Assembly (NCBI GenBank): GCA_041402045.1
Contig: JAWKSZ010000022.1
Location: 46,431-110,430, forward strand
Reading direction: 5' to 3'
DNA: 64,000 nucleotides
From: JAGQRJ01 sp041402045
GTDB lineage: Bacteria > Planctomycetota > J058
Under the pieces are notes generated by a model. The model was given only the letters and a program-made list of their open reading frames with translations, did not search any database and had not been told where the DNA came from. The stretch's first letter is position 1. Every line of letters starts with the position of its first letter. Position numbers and translations under genes: made by a program. Shown piece after piece: positions 9,177 to 17,737 of this stretch.

Positions 9177-9685
9177 CCCTCGCCCTGTTCGCCCTCGGCC
9201 TGTTCGCCGCCTGCTTCGGACTGCACGTGCTCCTGTGGCGCGTGCACCTCCCCCGCCGCCAGCTCCCCACCCTCCTGTTCCTGTTGCTCGTGGCGTTCCC
9301 GCCCCTGGTCCTGGGCGCCTGCTACGCCCTCCCGGCGCTGCGCCCCAGCCTGCCCGCCGACGCCCCGGGCTGGATCCTGGTCGGCACCTTCCACGTGGCC
9401 TTCAGCCTGGGCTACGCGGTGACCTACACCGCGCTCGAGGAAGACAGCCCGACCCTGTGCTTCCTGCTCTACGTCGCCCGCCGAGGCGAGGCCGGCTGCA
9501 CGCCGGCGGAGGCCCGCGCGTTCCTGCTCCAGGGCAGCTTCCTCAGCAAACGCCTGGAGTCGGCCACCGCCGGCGGGCTCCTCGACGAGCGGGACGGGCG
9601 CCTGCACCTCACCCCTCAGGGCGCGCGCCTGGCGCGGGGGTTCCTCCTCGCGCAGCGGGTCCTGGGCCTGCCCCTGGGAGGCTGA
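9173..9685 (+). CDS. Small membrane protein with C-terminal winged-helix-like domain (member 1)
   Basis: 170 aa, GTG start inside the stop of the preceding gene (GTGA). About three hydrophobic segments (residues 2-20, 33-53, 64-84) precede a cytoplasmic-looking tail of ~75 residues. The pattern of that tail (CFLLYVARRGEAGCTPAEA ... LESATAGGLLDERDGRLHLT) resembles the winged-helix fold used for DNA or protein contacts. The next gene has the same architecture. Family not recognised; role presumably in envelope biogenesis or its control (inference from context). Confidence 0.7.
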   Translation: MTLALFALGLFAACFGLHVLLWRVHLPRRQLPTLLFLLLVAFPPLVLGACYALPALRPSLPADAPGWILVGTFHVAFSLGYAVTYTALEEDSPTLCFLLYVARRGEAGCTPAEARAFLLQGSFLSKRLESATAGGLLDERDGRLHLTPQGARLARGFLLAQRVLGLPLGG

Positions 9686-9686
9686 C

Positions 9687-10220
9687 GTGGAGCGCTGGCT
9701 GCTCGCCCTCGCTCCCCTGATCGGGCTGTGCGTGAACTGCACGGTCCAGCCCCTGGTCCAGCACCTCCGCGGCCGCGGACGCCCGGCTCCGTCGCTGGCC
9801 GCCGGCTTCCTCGCGGGGCTCGGCTGCACCCTGGCCCTGGTGGCCTGGGCGAGCCGCGGCCTCGCGCCGCTGGACCGCATCGGGCTGCTCGCGATCCAGG
9901 GGCTGAGCTCGGCCGCGTTGGGCTACGGCTACTTCAACTTCGTGAACCTGAACCTGGCCTCGATCCGGATCCGGATCCTGAAGGAGGTCGCTCAGGCGGG
10001 CCCCGAGGGCCTGCCCACCGCGACCCTCGCCGCGCTCTACGACGAGGAGCGCCTGGCCGCAGGCCGCCTGGAGCGCATGCGCGCCGGCGGGCACCTGCGC
10101 GAGGAGGCCGGCCGCTACCGCGGCGGGAAGCAGACCCTGGTGTGGATCGCACGAGTGATCGAGCTGCTCAAGCACTTGATCCTCGGACGCGGCTCGCGTC
10201 TGCGCGCCCCCGCGGAGTAG
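9687..10220 (+). CDS. Small membrane protein with C-terminal winged-helix-like domain (member 2)
   Basis: 177 aa, GTG start 1 nt after the preceding stop. Hydrophobic segments lie at about residues 4-24, 38-56 and 64-90 (the last contains YGYFNFVNLNLASIRIRIL). A helical tail follows (LKEVAQAGPEGLPTATLAAL ... RLERMRAGGHLREEAGRYR) that again looks like a winged helix ending in the RYRGGKQTL wing. Together with the previous gene it looks like a pair of related membrane partners. No named family. Confidence 0.7.
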   Translation: MERWLLALAPLIGLCVNCTVQPLVQHLRGRGRPAPSLAAGFLAGLGCTLALVAWASRGLAPLDRIGLLAIQGLSSAALGYGYFNFVNLNLASIRIRILKEVAQAGPEGLPTATLAALYDEERLAAGRLERMRAGGHLREEAGRYRGGKQTLVWIARVIELLKHLILGRGSRLRAPAE

Positions 10221-10243
10221 GATCCACACCGGAGGCCCCTGCC

Positions 10244-10630
10244 ATGACCCGTCGCCGCGCCCCGTCTCGCCTCGCCCTCGCGCTCTGCACCTGCGCCGCG
10301 GGCGGACTCTGGGCGGCGGGCTGCGGCCCCGAGGTCCCGATCCGCCCGGCCCAGGTCGTGCGCACCTGGGCGCCCTCCCCGGTGAGCAGCGGGGTCGCGT
10401 CGGTCGACTCCCGCCGCGCGCTGTTCGACCTCTCCCGCGGCTCGCGCTACAACCTGCTCGAGTACCGCGACGAGCGCCTGCACGCCGCGGACAAGAAGCA
10501 GGTCACCCCGCTCTACCAGGTCGGCGTCGGCTTCCCCGTGCGCGACTGGGTCACCGGCTACTTCCTCCCCACCGGCGAGTACATCATGGGCGAGGAGTGG
10601 GACCGCAACCGCTTCAGCGCCCACGACTAG
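10244..10630 (+). CDS. Small lipoprotein
   Basis: 128 aa. Start ATG 10244 is chosen because GGAGG lies 8-13 nt upstream; the longer frame upstream is a shadow of the previous gene. The signal peptide ends with lipobox LWAAGC. The mature protein is ~100 residues with a conserved-looking C-terminal half (GVGFPVRDWVTGYFLPTGEY). Last gene of the 8226-10630 operon. Function unknown. Confidence 0.7.
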   Translation: MTRRRAPSRLALALCTCAAGGLWAAGCGPEVPIRPAQVVRTWAPSPVSSGVASVDSRRALFDLSRGSRYNLLEYRDERLHAADKKQVTPLYQVGVGFPVRDWVTGYFLPTGEYIMGEEWDRNRFSAHD

Positions 10631-10719
10631 TTTTTATGGGGGGTCTGTCCCAGACCCCCTCGCCCTCGGGGCAAATTTTTATGGGGGGTCTGTCCCAGAC
10701 CCCTCGCCCTCGGGGCAAA
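10631..10719. repeat. Two direct 44-45-bp repeats, each with a GGGGTCT-AGACCCC hairpin
   Basis: Units 10631-10675 and 10676-10719 are almost identical. Each starts TTTTTATGGGG and contains the palindrome GGGGTCTGTCCCAGACCCC (first copy 10640-10658). They begin immediately after the lipoprotein stop codon, so the hairpin may also end that transcript, but no T-tract follows it. Confidence 0.85.
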
Positions 10720-10734
10720 GCCCTCGGGCTCACC

Positions 10735-11170
10735 CCAAGCTCGCGGCTTCGCGCGCCTGCGCTCGCGGCTTCGCCGCTCGCTGGCGCGCCGACGAACCCT
10801 CGGCTTCGCCACACTGCGCAGCTCGCGGCTCCGCCGCTCGCCGGCGCACCGGACGAACCCTCCGGCTTCGCCACACACTGCGCGAGCTCGCGGCTCCGCC
10901 GCTCGCCGGGCGCATCGACGAACCCTCCGGCTTCGCACACTGCCGCGCGCCCACAACGCTGCCTGCTTCGCCACTGCGCGCTCGCGGCTCCGCCGCTCGC
11001 CGGGCACACCGACGAACCCCTCCGGCTTCGCCACACACTGCGCACGCCCACAACGCCCTCCGGCTTCGCCACACACTGCGCGCTCGCGGCTCCGCCGCTC
11101 GCCGGGCACACCGACGAACCCCTCCGGCTTCGCCACACACTGCGCGCTCGCGGCTCCGCCGCTCGCCGAC
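10735..11170. repeat. Tandem GC-rich repeat block, six imperfect units
   Basis: Two alternating modules recur: GCTCGCGGCTCCGCCGCTCGCC (about 10760, 10823, 10887, 10980, 11082, 11146) and CTCCGGCTTCGCCACACACTG (about 10859, 10924, 11020, 11058, 11125, plus a shorter CGGCTTCGCCACACTG form at 10801). Period is about 64 bp when intact. Each module can fold into a short GGC-NNC-GCC hairpin. Open frames across it on both strands are repeat artefacts. Confidence 0.85.
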
Positions 11171-11273
11171 GACCCCGCGGAAGCCGCCCGCTGCTCGGCC
11201 CCGAGGTCGGCGACCGCCGCCGGCAGCAACAATCCGTAAGATAGGCCCCTCGACCTTGGACCCGAGACGCCTC

Positions 11274-13235
11274 ATGACCGACGCCGCCCCTCGCTTTCGC
11301 CCCGTGCCCACCGCGATCGCGCTCGCGGTGTGGCTGGCCCTGACCCTCGGGCACAAGCTCGGGCTGGAGTTCGCCGGCGCGTTGTTCGCCTGGTCCGAAA
11401 CGCCGGGAGTGCTCAGCGAGGCGGGGGGCGCGTCGGGCAAGGCCGTGCTCGAGCGGAGCATGGCGCTGGTGTTCGCCACGATCGCCCTGGTCGTGGTCGC
11501 CGGGGTCGCGCGCCGGCTCAAGGGGCAGCCGCGGGAGGAGCTGGTGCAGGCCGCGATCCCCTGGGTCGCGTGGGCTGCGCTCCTGGTCGTGATCTGGAAG
11601 TGCTTCATCGTCTACGCCACCGAGCTCGTGCACTTCGGGCAGTACGCGCTGGTCGGCGCGCTGGTGTGCTGGGCGATCCGCGGCGGACGCAGCCCGCTGC
11701 TCGCGTTCCTGATCACCTTCGGTCTGGGGATCGTGGACGAGCTCTACCAGCACTACGTGCTCGCCGCGGGCAATCACTACCACTGGATGGACTGGAGCGA
11801 CCTCGTCCTCGACGGACTCGGCGCCACCGGCGGGATCCTGCCCTTCACCACCCTGCTCCGGCTCGACACCCCCGCCCACGAGCTCCCCGACTCTCGCGCC
11901 CTGCTCAAGAAGACGCTGATCGTGAGCGCGATCGTCCTGCTCCCGCTCACGCTCCTCGATCCGCTGACCGTGGCCAAGCTCCTCGGGCACTACCGCTACT
12001 ACCCGACCTGGGGCGAATACACGAACTTCAAGCCCACCCACTGGCCCGGCCCGGGGGTGGGGATCCCCCTCGTGCTCAGCGCGGTCTACGTGCTGGGGAC
12101 CCTGGTCGAACCCCGCCGCCAGGGGGTGAGCCAGCCCGGGCTCGCCGCGCTCCTGATCCTCGCCGCGCTGGCGATCCAGCCCCTCGGCCGCGAGCACGGC
12201 ATGCCCGTGCACGAGGTCGTGCCCACGGCGGTCGCGGGCTGGGCCGAGGGGATCACCGTGGACGGCGCGCTGAACGAGCCCGCCTGGGAGCGCGCCCAGC
12301 GCCTGGGTCCCTTCACCCGGCTCCAGGACGGCAAGCCCGTGAGCCCAGCGACCCACGCCCGGGTGCTCTGGGACCAGGACGCGATCTACTTCGGCTTCGA
12401 GTGCGAGGACCCCGACGTGTGGGCGCGCGAGCCCGTGCGCGACGACCCCTGGCTCCCCGGCGACGAGGTCGTCGAGGTGTTCCTCGACGACGGCGGCGAC
12501 GAGGTGACCTACTTCGAGTTCGAGGTCTCGCCCAGCGAGGCCTTCTACGACCTGTTCTGCCTGGTCGCCAGCGCGCCCGTGGACTACAACCCCGACCTCC
12601 CGGTGCTCAACTACGACCGCTGGGACGCCAAGGGCGTGGAGCTCGAGGTCACGGTCCAGGGCAGCCTCGACCCGCGCCCGTTCACCGACCACGCCGGCGC
12701 GACGCTGGACACGGATCAGGGCTGGACCGTCGAGCTCAAGATCCCCTGGCAGAACTTCGTAGCCTCGATCAACTGGCGCATGCACCGCCCGATCCCGCCG
12801 GTCCCAGGCGAGCGCTGGCGCCTGGGGCTCTACCGCAGCGAGCGCCCCCGGGTCGACCCCCAGGCCTACGCCGCCGCCGCCGGCCAGACCGTGAGCTCGA
12901 GCGAGCTCCGCGAGCGGGTGGCCGCCCTGGTCCAGGAGCTCGACCTCCCCCTCGAGGCCGACGACGCGACCCTCACGGCCTGGGCCGGCGGCGGGCTCGT
13001 GCCCCAGGAGGTCGAGCGCTACGCCGAGGGGCCCAAGAGCGGTCAGACCAAGCCCCCCGCAGAGTGGAGCACAGGCCCTGCGGAGTGGACCTACGACGCG
13101 CAGCAGGTGCTCGTGTTCCTCGCCCAGCAACGCGGGCACGTGCAGGCCTGGTCGCCGACCTTCGACGCCACCGCGCACCGCCCGCAGTTCTTCGGCGCGC
13201 TGGAGTTCGCGCCGAACCCCGCGGCGGCTCAGTGA
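11274..13235 (+). CDS. VanZ-like membrane domain fused to a CBM9-like carbohydrate-binding domain
   Basis: 653 aa from ATG 11274. The N-terminal half has about seven to eight hydrophobic helices (residues ~10-290). The segment with FLITFGLGIVDELYQHYV and WMDWSDLVLDGLGATGG matches the VanZ-like pattern (acidic residues between helices). The C-terminal ~330 residues start VDGALNEPAWERA and continue with ARVLWDQDAIYFGFECEDPD and DEVVEVFLDDGG, which is the family 9 carbohydrate-binding-module pattern used by surface glycan-binding proteins and some xylanases. Likely a membrane protein displaying a glycan- or heme-binding lobe. Overlaps the next gene (GTGA), a glycosyltransferase, so a role in cell-surface glycans is plausible. 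Confidence 0.82.
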   Translation: MTDAAPRFRPVPTAIALAVWLALTLGHKLGLEFAGALFAWSETPGVLSEAGGASGKAVLERSMALVFATIALVVVAGVARRLKGQPREELVQAAIPWVAWAALLVVIWKCFIVYATELVHFGQYALVGALVCWAIRGGRSPLLAFLITFGLGIVDELYQHYVLAAGNHYHWMDWSDLVLDGLGATGGILPFTTLLRLDTPAHELPDSRALLKKTLIVSAIVLLPLTLLDPLTVAKLLGHYRYYPTWGEYTNFKPTHWPGPGVGIPLVLSAVYVLGTLVEPRRQGVSQPGLAALLILAALAIQPLGREHGMPVHEVVPTAVAGWAEGITVDGALNEPAWERAQRLGPFTRLQDGKPVSPATHARVLWDQDAIYFGFECEDPDVWAREPVRDDPWLPGDEVVEVFLDDGGDEVTYFEFEVSPSEAFYDLFCLVASAPVDYNPDLPVLNYDRWDAKGVELEVTVQGSLDPRPFTDHAGATLDTDQGWTVELKIPWQNFVASINWRMHRPIPPVPGERWRLGLYRSERPRVDPQAYAAAAGQTVSSSELRERVAALVQELDLPLEADDATLTAWAGGGLVPQEVERYAEGPKSGQTKPPAEWSTGPAEWTYDAQQVLVFLAQQRGHVQAWSPTFDATAHRPQFFGALEFAPNPAAAQ

Positions 13236-14440
13236 AGCCGCGCCCGCCCTACGCCTTCCTCGCCGCCGAGGGGTTCCCTCCCACGGTCTACGACAGCCAG
13301 GTCGCCGACTTCCTCCGAGTGCTCTCCCGCGCCGGGGTCGGCATGGACGTGGTCAACTTCGACCCGCTCTACCCCAAGACCCTGGCCACCCGCGAGGGCC
13401 GCGCGCGCAAGGCGCGGCTGCGCCGCGGGCTCCCCGGGCGGCTGCACGTGCTGCCTTACGTCCCCTACGAGGACCGGATCGGCGCCCCCGCCGCCCAGCG
13501 CCTGCTGGCCGCGACCCTCGGCGAGGGACCCTGGGTGCTCCACGCCCGGGGCCTCAAGGCGGGCTACCTCGCCGCCGCCCTGCGCGAGCGCCGCAGCGAC
13601 GTGGCGCTGATCTACGACATGCGCGGCGACGACTGGGCCGAGCACTGCTTCCACCACACGGGCCGCGGCCGCGGACACGCCCCGGGCCTGGAGCGGATCC
13701 AGGCCCACGAAGCCCGGGTGTGCGCAGCCGCGACGCGGATCCTGTGCGTGTCCCAGGCCCTCGCCGACACGGTCCACGCCCGCTACCCCGCCGCCGCGCG
13801 CAAGACCCGGGTCTTCCCCTGCGCCTACGATCCGCAGAAATTCTTCCGCGACCCCGAGGCCCGCGCCCGCTGGCGCCGTGAGCTGGGGATCGGCGAGCGC
13901 TTCTGCTGGGTCTACTGCGGGAGCCTGGTGCCCTACCAGCTCCCCGAGCGCCTGGTCGCCCTGGGCACGCTCCTGGGCCCCGACGAGCACCTGCTGCTCT
14001 TGACCCCCCACGTCGAGCGCGCCCGCGAGCTGATCGCAGAGGCCCGCGTGGACCCGGCGCGGGTCACCGTGCGCAGCGCGCGCCACGACGAGGTGTGCGG
14101 GCTCTTGAACGCCGCCGACGCGGGGGTCCTGCTCCGCGCCGACGACCCGGTGAACCACGCCGCGAGCCCGACCAAGGTCGCCGAGTACCTCGCCTGCGGA
14201 CTCGGGGTCCTGATCAGCCCCGGGATCGGCGACCACAGCGCGCGGATCCACGCGCGCGGACTCGGCCAGGTCCTGGGCGGGCTCGAGGACGTGGACCTCC
14301 GCGCGGGCATGCTCGCCCTGCGCGCGGCGCCCCCCGACCCCGAGGAGGTGACCCAGGCCGCCCACGCGCTGAGCCGTGAGTCCCTGACCCCGCGCTACGT
14401 CGAGCTCTACGCCGAGGTCCTCGCCGAGCTGAGAGGCTGA
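13232..14440 (+). CDS. Glycosyltransferase, GT-B fold (family 4-like)
   Basis: 402 aa, GTG start within the stop of the VanZ-CBM9 gene. The N-terminal Rossmann-like half (VLHARGLKAGYLAAALRE; ILCVSQALADTV) and the C-terminal half (WVYCGSLVPYQLPERL, then ADAGVLLRADDPVNHAASPTKVAE YLACGLGVL, split here) fit GT-B retaining transferases. The donor-binding region is the SPTKVAEYLACG segment, equivalent to the usual E-x7-E area. No signal peptide, so cytoplasmic. Acceptor and sugar cannot be read from sequence. Confidence 0.85.
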   Translation: MKPRPPYAFLAAEGFPPTVYDSQVADFLRVLSRAGVGMDVVNFDPLYPKTLATREGRARKARLRRGLPGRLHVLPYVPYEDRIGAPAAQRLLAATLGEGPWVLHARGLKAGYLAAALRERRSDVALIYDMRGDDWAEHCFHHTGRGRGHAPGLERIQAHEARVCAAATRILCVSQALADTVHARYPAAARKTRVFPCAYDPQKFFRDPEARARWRRELGIGERFCWVYCGSLVPYQLPERLVALGTLLGPDEHLLLLTPHVERARELIAEARVDPARVTVRSARHDEVCGLLNAADAGVLLRADDPVNHAASPTKVAEYLACGLGVLISPGIGDHSARIHARGLGQVLGGLEDVDLRAGMLALRAAPPDPEEVTQAAHALSRESLTPRYVELYAEVLAELRG

Positions 14441-14449
14441 GCCCCGCCC

Positions 14450-15202
14450 TCAGGGGATCAGCCAGCAGCGCCCGCCGGCGTCCTGGAGCAGGTAGGGGCC
14501 GTCCTCCCACGGCACGTAGACCGCCACGGGGGTGTCGACGGCGTCGCGCAGCGGATCCCAGCTCACGGTCCACAGGCCGATCCCCGCCTGCAGCCGCTCC
14601 GGGAGCTTGGAGCCGGCCGCAGGAGCCACCCGCAGCTCGCGCCACTGCGTGCTCCAGCCTCTCGAGACCAGTAGGTCCCTGAGGCTCGCGCGCTGGTTGG
14701 CGACACTCAGCCTCCCCACCTGGGGGTGGGTCGAGCGCAGGAGGCGCGGCAAGCGGGCCGTCGTGCGCGACCAGCGTAGCGCCCCCCACGCCCCTCCGAA
14801 CACGACGTAGGCCACGACGACGCCCAGGACGTGCGGCGTGATCCCCTCCGCCCCGCGACCCTTGGCCTGCCGCAGGACCACGAGCCCCAGGACGACGCTC
14901 AACAGCGCGAGGTGGTAGAGCCCGTCGGCCGCGTGCCGGGCCCAGAGCTTCCATGCTGCGCCGCGCGGGAGCGAGGTCCGCGCGATCCAGCGCGCGAGGT
15001 GCGCGTCGGGGGCCTCCGCCGGGCCCTCGCGGCAGCCCGGCGTCGGGCAGCGCCCGAGCTCTGCCCGGCACTCGACGTGGCACGCGGTGCCGCACCCCGC
15101 GCACGGGCGCTCCTCCGCGGCGAAGTCGCCGTGGCACACCGCGCAGCGCAGCGGGCGACCGCGGGAGGTGACGGCGGGGGTGTCGGATCGGGGTCGACGC
15201 AT
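14450..15202 (-). CDS. Membrane protein with N-terminal prokaryotic RING-like zinc finger
   Basis: 250 aa. N-terminal Cys/His cluster at about residues 20-58: CAVCHGDF, CAGCGTACHVEC, CPTPGC. This has the spacing of the RING/PHD-like treble-clef fingers found in prokaryotes beside membrane helices. Two hydrophobic segments follow (about 95-112 and 122-142), then a ~100-residue soluble tail. The start ATG 15202 is preceded by GAGGAG. A second protein with the same type of finger, at its C-terminus, lies at 40319-41124. Function unknown; ubiquitin-like conjugation partners are not seen here. Confidence 0.75.
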   Translation of the reverse strand: MRRPRSDTPAVTSRGRPLRCAVCHGDFAAEERPCAGCGTACHVECRAELGRCPTPGCREGPAEAPDAHLARWIARTSLPRGAAWKLWARHAADGLYHLALLSVVLGLVVLRQAKGRGAEGITPHVLGVVVAYVVFGGAWGALRWSRTTARLPRLLRSTHPQVGRLSVANQRASLRDLLVSRGWSTQWRELRVAPAAGSKLPERLQAGIGLWTVSWDPLRDAVDTPVAVYVPWEDGPYLLQDAGGRCWLIP

Positions 15203-15496
15203 GGGAGCTCCTCGTGGACCGAGACGAGAGCAAGGCCCGCGCCACGCGGGTTGGTTCTCACACTCGCTCCGCTGCGAGCCGCGTGGTCCGGATCCGGGGC
15301 GGATCCTTGGCCCGTTCGTCGCGCCCGCACGGGTTGCGCGGGCGAGGGCGCGAGCGTGGTGTCGACGCGCGGCGCACCGCGGGACGCACTCCGGGGCTCG
15401 ACCGACAACGCCGGCGTCACCCTAAGACGGAATGGCACATTTTGAGCGGGCGAGCGAGTGCCCGAGCGCCAAGGAGCTTCCACCCCTCTCGACCGC
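15203..15496. other. 294-bp spacer, no gene seen
   Basis: Contains TTGAGCGGGCGAGCGAGTGCC at 15442-15462, nearly the same as 5851-5871. No terminator or RNA gene recognised. Confidence 0.4.
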
Positions 15497-17629
15497 TCAG
15501 GAGCCTGAAGGCCGGTTCAGCGCCGCGAGGGCGGCCTCGAGGGCCCGCCGCACCTTGGGCATGCGCTCCCTGGCCACCGCCGCCTCGAGGTCCGGGCGCG
15601 CCCCGACCTCCCCGCGGCGCGCGAGCCAGGCCGCGGCGCTGGCCCGCCGGTCGCCCTTCCGCGCGCGGAGCTGGGGCGCGAGCAGCGCGCGCAGGTCGAG
15701 CTCGGGGCGCCGGTCGAGCACCCGCTGCGCGAAGGCGCGCTTGGCCTTGGGCGTGTCGGTCCCCAGCTCGACCAGCGCCTCGACCCACGAGGGCGCGAAG
15801 GCCTCCTGCGCGGCGAACACGGCCTCCAGCTCGGTCAGCAGCCGGGAGGCCCAGGCCTGGAACCCGTGGGTCGCGGTCAACCCGCCGCGCAGGGCATGAT
15901 CGATCACCCGAGGGTGCCGGCCGTAGTAGCCGCCCGCGGCCCAGCCCTCGGCCACGGAGAACGGGCTCCCGCTGGCCTGGGGGTCGAGGGCCGCGTGGCC
16001 GGCGAAGGTCGGCTCGATCCCGGCGTAGCCGAGCGCGCGCTCGAGGGCGTCGAGGCTCAGCGCGTCGGGGCCCAGCTCCCGCGCGAGGCGGTCGAGGACC
16101 ACGTGCCCGATCCAGCCTCGGATCCCGTCGGCCCGCCGCCGCCCGGGGGTCAAGTGCCCGGTCAGGTGCAACAGCCGCACCCGTCGCGGGAGGTCCAGCC
16201 CCACGGCCAGCGGGCTCAGGAGCGGGAGGTGCGCCGCGGGGTCGACGGCGTAGTCGGGGACGAGGGCGGCGAGCGACCCGGGGAGCACCTCGCGGCTGGC
16301 GAGGGACAGCGCCGGGTCGTCGCCCGCCTCGCGCCCACCCCGCGCCAGGGGCCAGGCCACGCGGGTAACCAGCGCCTCCAGCGCCGCGCGCGCCGTCGAT
16401 TCCGGCACCCGCCCCGCGAGCGCCTCGCGCAGCCGATCCAGGGTGTCCGGGTCCATGGGGGGCAGCGGCGGCAGCGCCTCCTGCGCGCGCGGCGCGGCCT
16501 CGGGCGCCGCGGTCGCCACGCGCAGCGTGCTCAGGACCCCCGCCGCCGCGTGCCGCACCCGCTGGCTCTTGTCCGCCTCCGCCGCCCGCTGCAGCGCGGC
16601 GACGGTGCTCGGGTGCGCGAAGCGATCCAGGCCCCGCACCGCCCGCCAGCGCACCTCGCTGCGGGGGTGCTCCAGGCGCGCGATCAGCGCGGCACGCACC
16701 GCTCCCGCGAGGCCCTGCTCGCGGGCGGCCAGCAGGAGCTGCCACGCCTCCCCCGCCGCCCGGTCCTCGGTGGCGGCCTCGGTCAGGGTCACGATCCAGG
16801 GGCCCAAGGGCGCACGCTGCCGACGCAAGACGCGACACACCTCGAAGGACGCCTCGCCCTCGAGCGCTTCGCGCACGAGCTCGGGGAACTCCACGGCCAG
16901 GGCCTCGCCGAGCCCGGGGCAGCCGGCGAACACCGCTCGCGGCCCCTCCAGGTACGAACGCGACCCGCGGGGGAACCCCAGCAGCGTGCGGAAGGTCGGC
17001 TCCAGCGGGAGCCGGGCCGCGGCCAGCACGCTGCGCAGGGTCTCGAAGCCGAAGGCGCAGCTCGAGCTCACCGGCCAGGACCAGGGGGAGTGCGCGGGGA
17101 GCGGGCGCGCCTCGGCCTGGTTGAACAGCGCGAGCAACCACTGCGGGAGCCCCGCGGAGGTCAGCTCGGCGTGCTGCCCGCGGTGGTAGGCGCCCACGCC
17201 GCCCGCGGCCTCGTAGATCAGGCTCAGCCGCAGGAGCCCCGCCGGGTCCCGCAGCGCGCTGACCAAGGCGCGCGGCCGGACCTCGGCCCCCTGACCGCGG
17301 GGCTGCAGCAGCCCCAGGTCCGCGCCGGCGCCCGGGTCCTGCGCCAGCTCGTCCAGGATCGCCGGCTCGCGACCGTCCTCGAGGAACGCCCGCGCGCGCC
17401 GCGCGCGCGCGGGGCCGAGGGGCGCCAGGTCCGCAGTCGCGAGCCCGTCGAGGCCGGCGCCGAGGCGCAGGGGGAGGTAGAGGTCCGCCCCCGCGGCGAA
17501 CAGCGCGCGCCAGCTCGCGAACTCCGCGCGCCCGCCCTCGCGGCGGCGGGCCCCGGCGAGGGCCGCGCGCGCCGCGGCGTCTCCGCCGGCCGCGCGCCGC
17601 TCCAGCTCGCGAATGCGCTCGTCCGCCAT
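15497..17629 (-). CDS. HEAT-repeat-type protein of unknown function
   Basis: 710 aa. The open frame extends far upstream without stops because of the GC bias. ATG 17629 is chosen since it has a TACGCT box 6 nt before it and leaves room for the divergent kinase gene. Several helical-repeat stretches are visible (VRWRAVRGLDRFAHPSTVAA; QRVRHAAAGVLSTLRVA; near the end RRASAAAWLARRGEVGARPD), in keeping with HEAT/ARM solenoids. The C-terminal third recalls large DUF4132/MolR-like proteins, but I cannot confirm that. No signal peptide or membrane helix. Confidence 0.7.
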   Translation of the reverse strand: MADERIRELERRAAGGDAAARAALAGARRREGGRAEFASWRALFAAGADLYLPLRLGAGLDGLATADLAPLGPARARRARAFLEDGREPAILDELAQDPGAGADLGLLQPRGQGAEVRPRALVSALRDPAGLLRLSLIYEAAGGVGAYHRGQHAELTSAGLPQWLLALFNQAEARPLPAHSPWSWPVSSSCAFGFETLRSVLAAARLPLEPTFRTLLGFPRGSRSYLEGPRAVFAGCPGLGEALAVEFPELVREALEGEASFEVCRVLRRQRAPLGPWIVTLTEAATEDRAAGEAWQLLLAAREQGLAGAVRAALIARLEHPRSEVRWRAVRGLDRFAHPSTVAALQRAAEADKSQRVRHAAAGVLSTLRVATAAPEAAPRAQEALPPLPPMDPDTLDRLREALAGRVPESTARAALEALVTRVAWPLARGGREAGDDPALSLASREVLPGSLAALVPDYAVDPAAHLPLLSPLAVGLDLPRRVRLLHLTGHLTPGRRRADGIRGWIGHVVLDRLARELGPDALSLDALERALGYAGIEPTFAGHAALDPQASGSPFSVAEGWAAGGYYGRHPRVIDHALRGGLTATHGFQAWASRLLTELEAVFAAQEAFAPSWVEALVELGTDTPKAKRAFAQRVLDRRPELDLRALLAPQLRARKGDRRASAAAWLARRGEVGARPDLEAAVARERMPKVRRALEAALAALNRPSGS

Positions 17630-17635
17630 GCCCCC

Positions 17636-17641
17636 AGCGTA
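17636..17641 (-). promoter_or_regulatory. -10-like box TACGCT, leaderless arrangement
   Basis: On the minus strand the sequence reads GGCTACGCTGGGGGC directly before ATG 17629; TACGCT ends 6 nt before the start. The same string precedes the gene at 32105. Confidence 0.45.
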
Positions 17642-17724
17642 GCCCCGTGCGGGGTTCGGTCCACCAACGGTGTGCCCCAAGCGCCCAGGTGCCGGCGCGC
17701 GCTGGCGGCCCAGGCCGAGGCCGC

Positions 17725-17730
17725 TACTCT
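17725..17730 (+). promoter_or_regulatory. -10-like box TACTCT, leaderless arrangement
   Basis: TACTCT ends 7 nt before GTG 17738; no Shine-Dalgarno in between. Confidence 0.4.
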
Positions 17731-17737
17731 GAGCGGC

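Noticed and set aside
10735..11170. CRISPR-like array
   Set aside because: Repeats and inter-repeat segments are both repeated and degenerate, so there are no unique spacers.
10627..11608. Reading frames through the tandem repeat block
   Set aside because: They only translate the repeats, with no start context or conserved sequence.
286..15245. Long open frames antisense to or in other frames of real genes (for example 286-1539, 366-2546, 3420-5855, 11330-13230)
   Set aside because: They are shadow frames produced by the extreme third-position GC bias; they lack plausible starts and give Arg/Pro/Ala-rich low-complexity proteins.
5852..15460. TGAGCGGGCGAGCGAG motif shared by two spacers as a regulatory site
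   Set aside because: Only two copies in the window, in a GC-rich background; no consistent position relative to genes.
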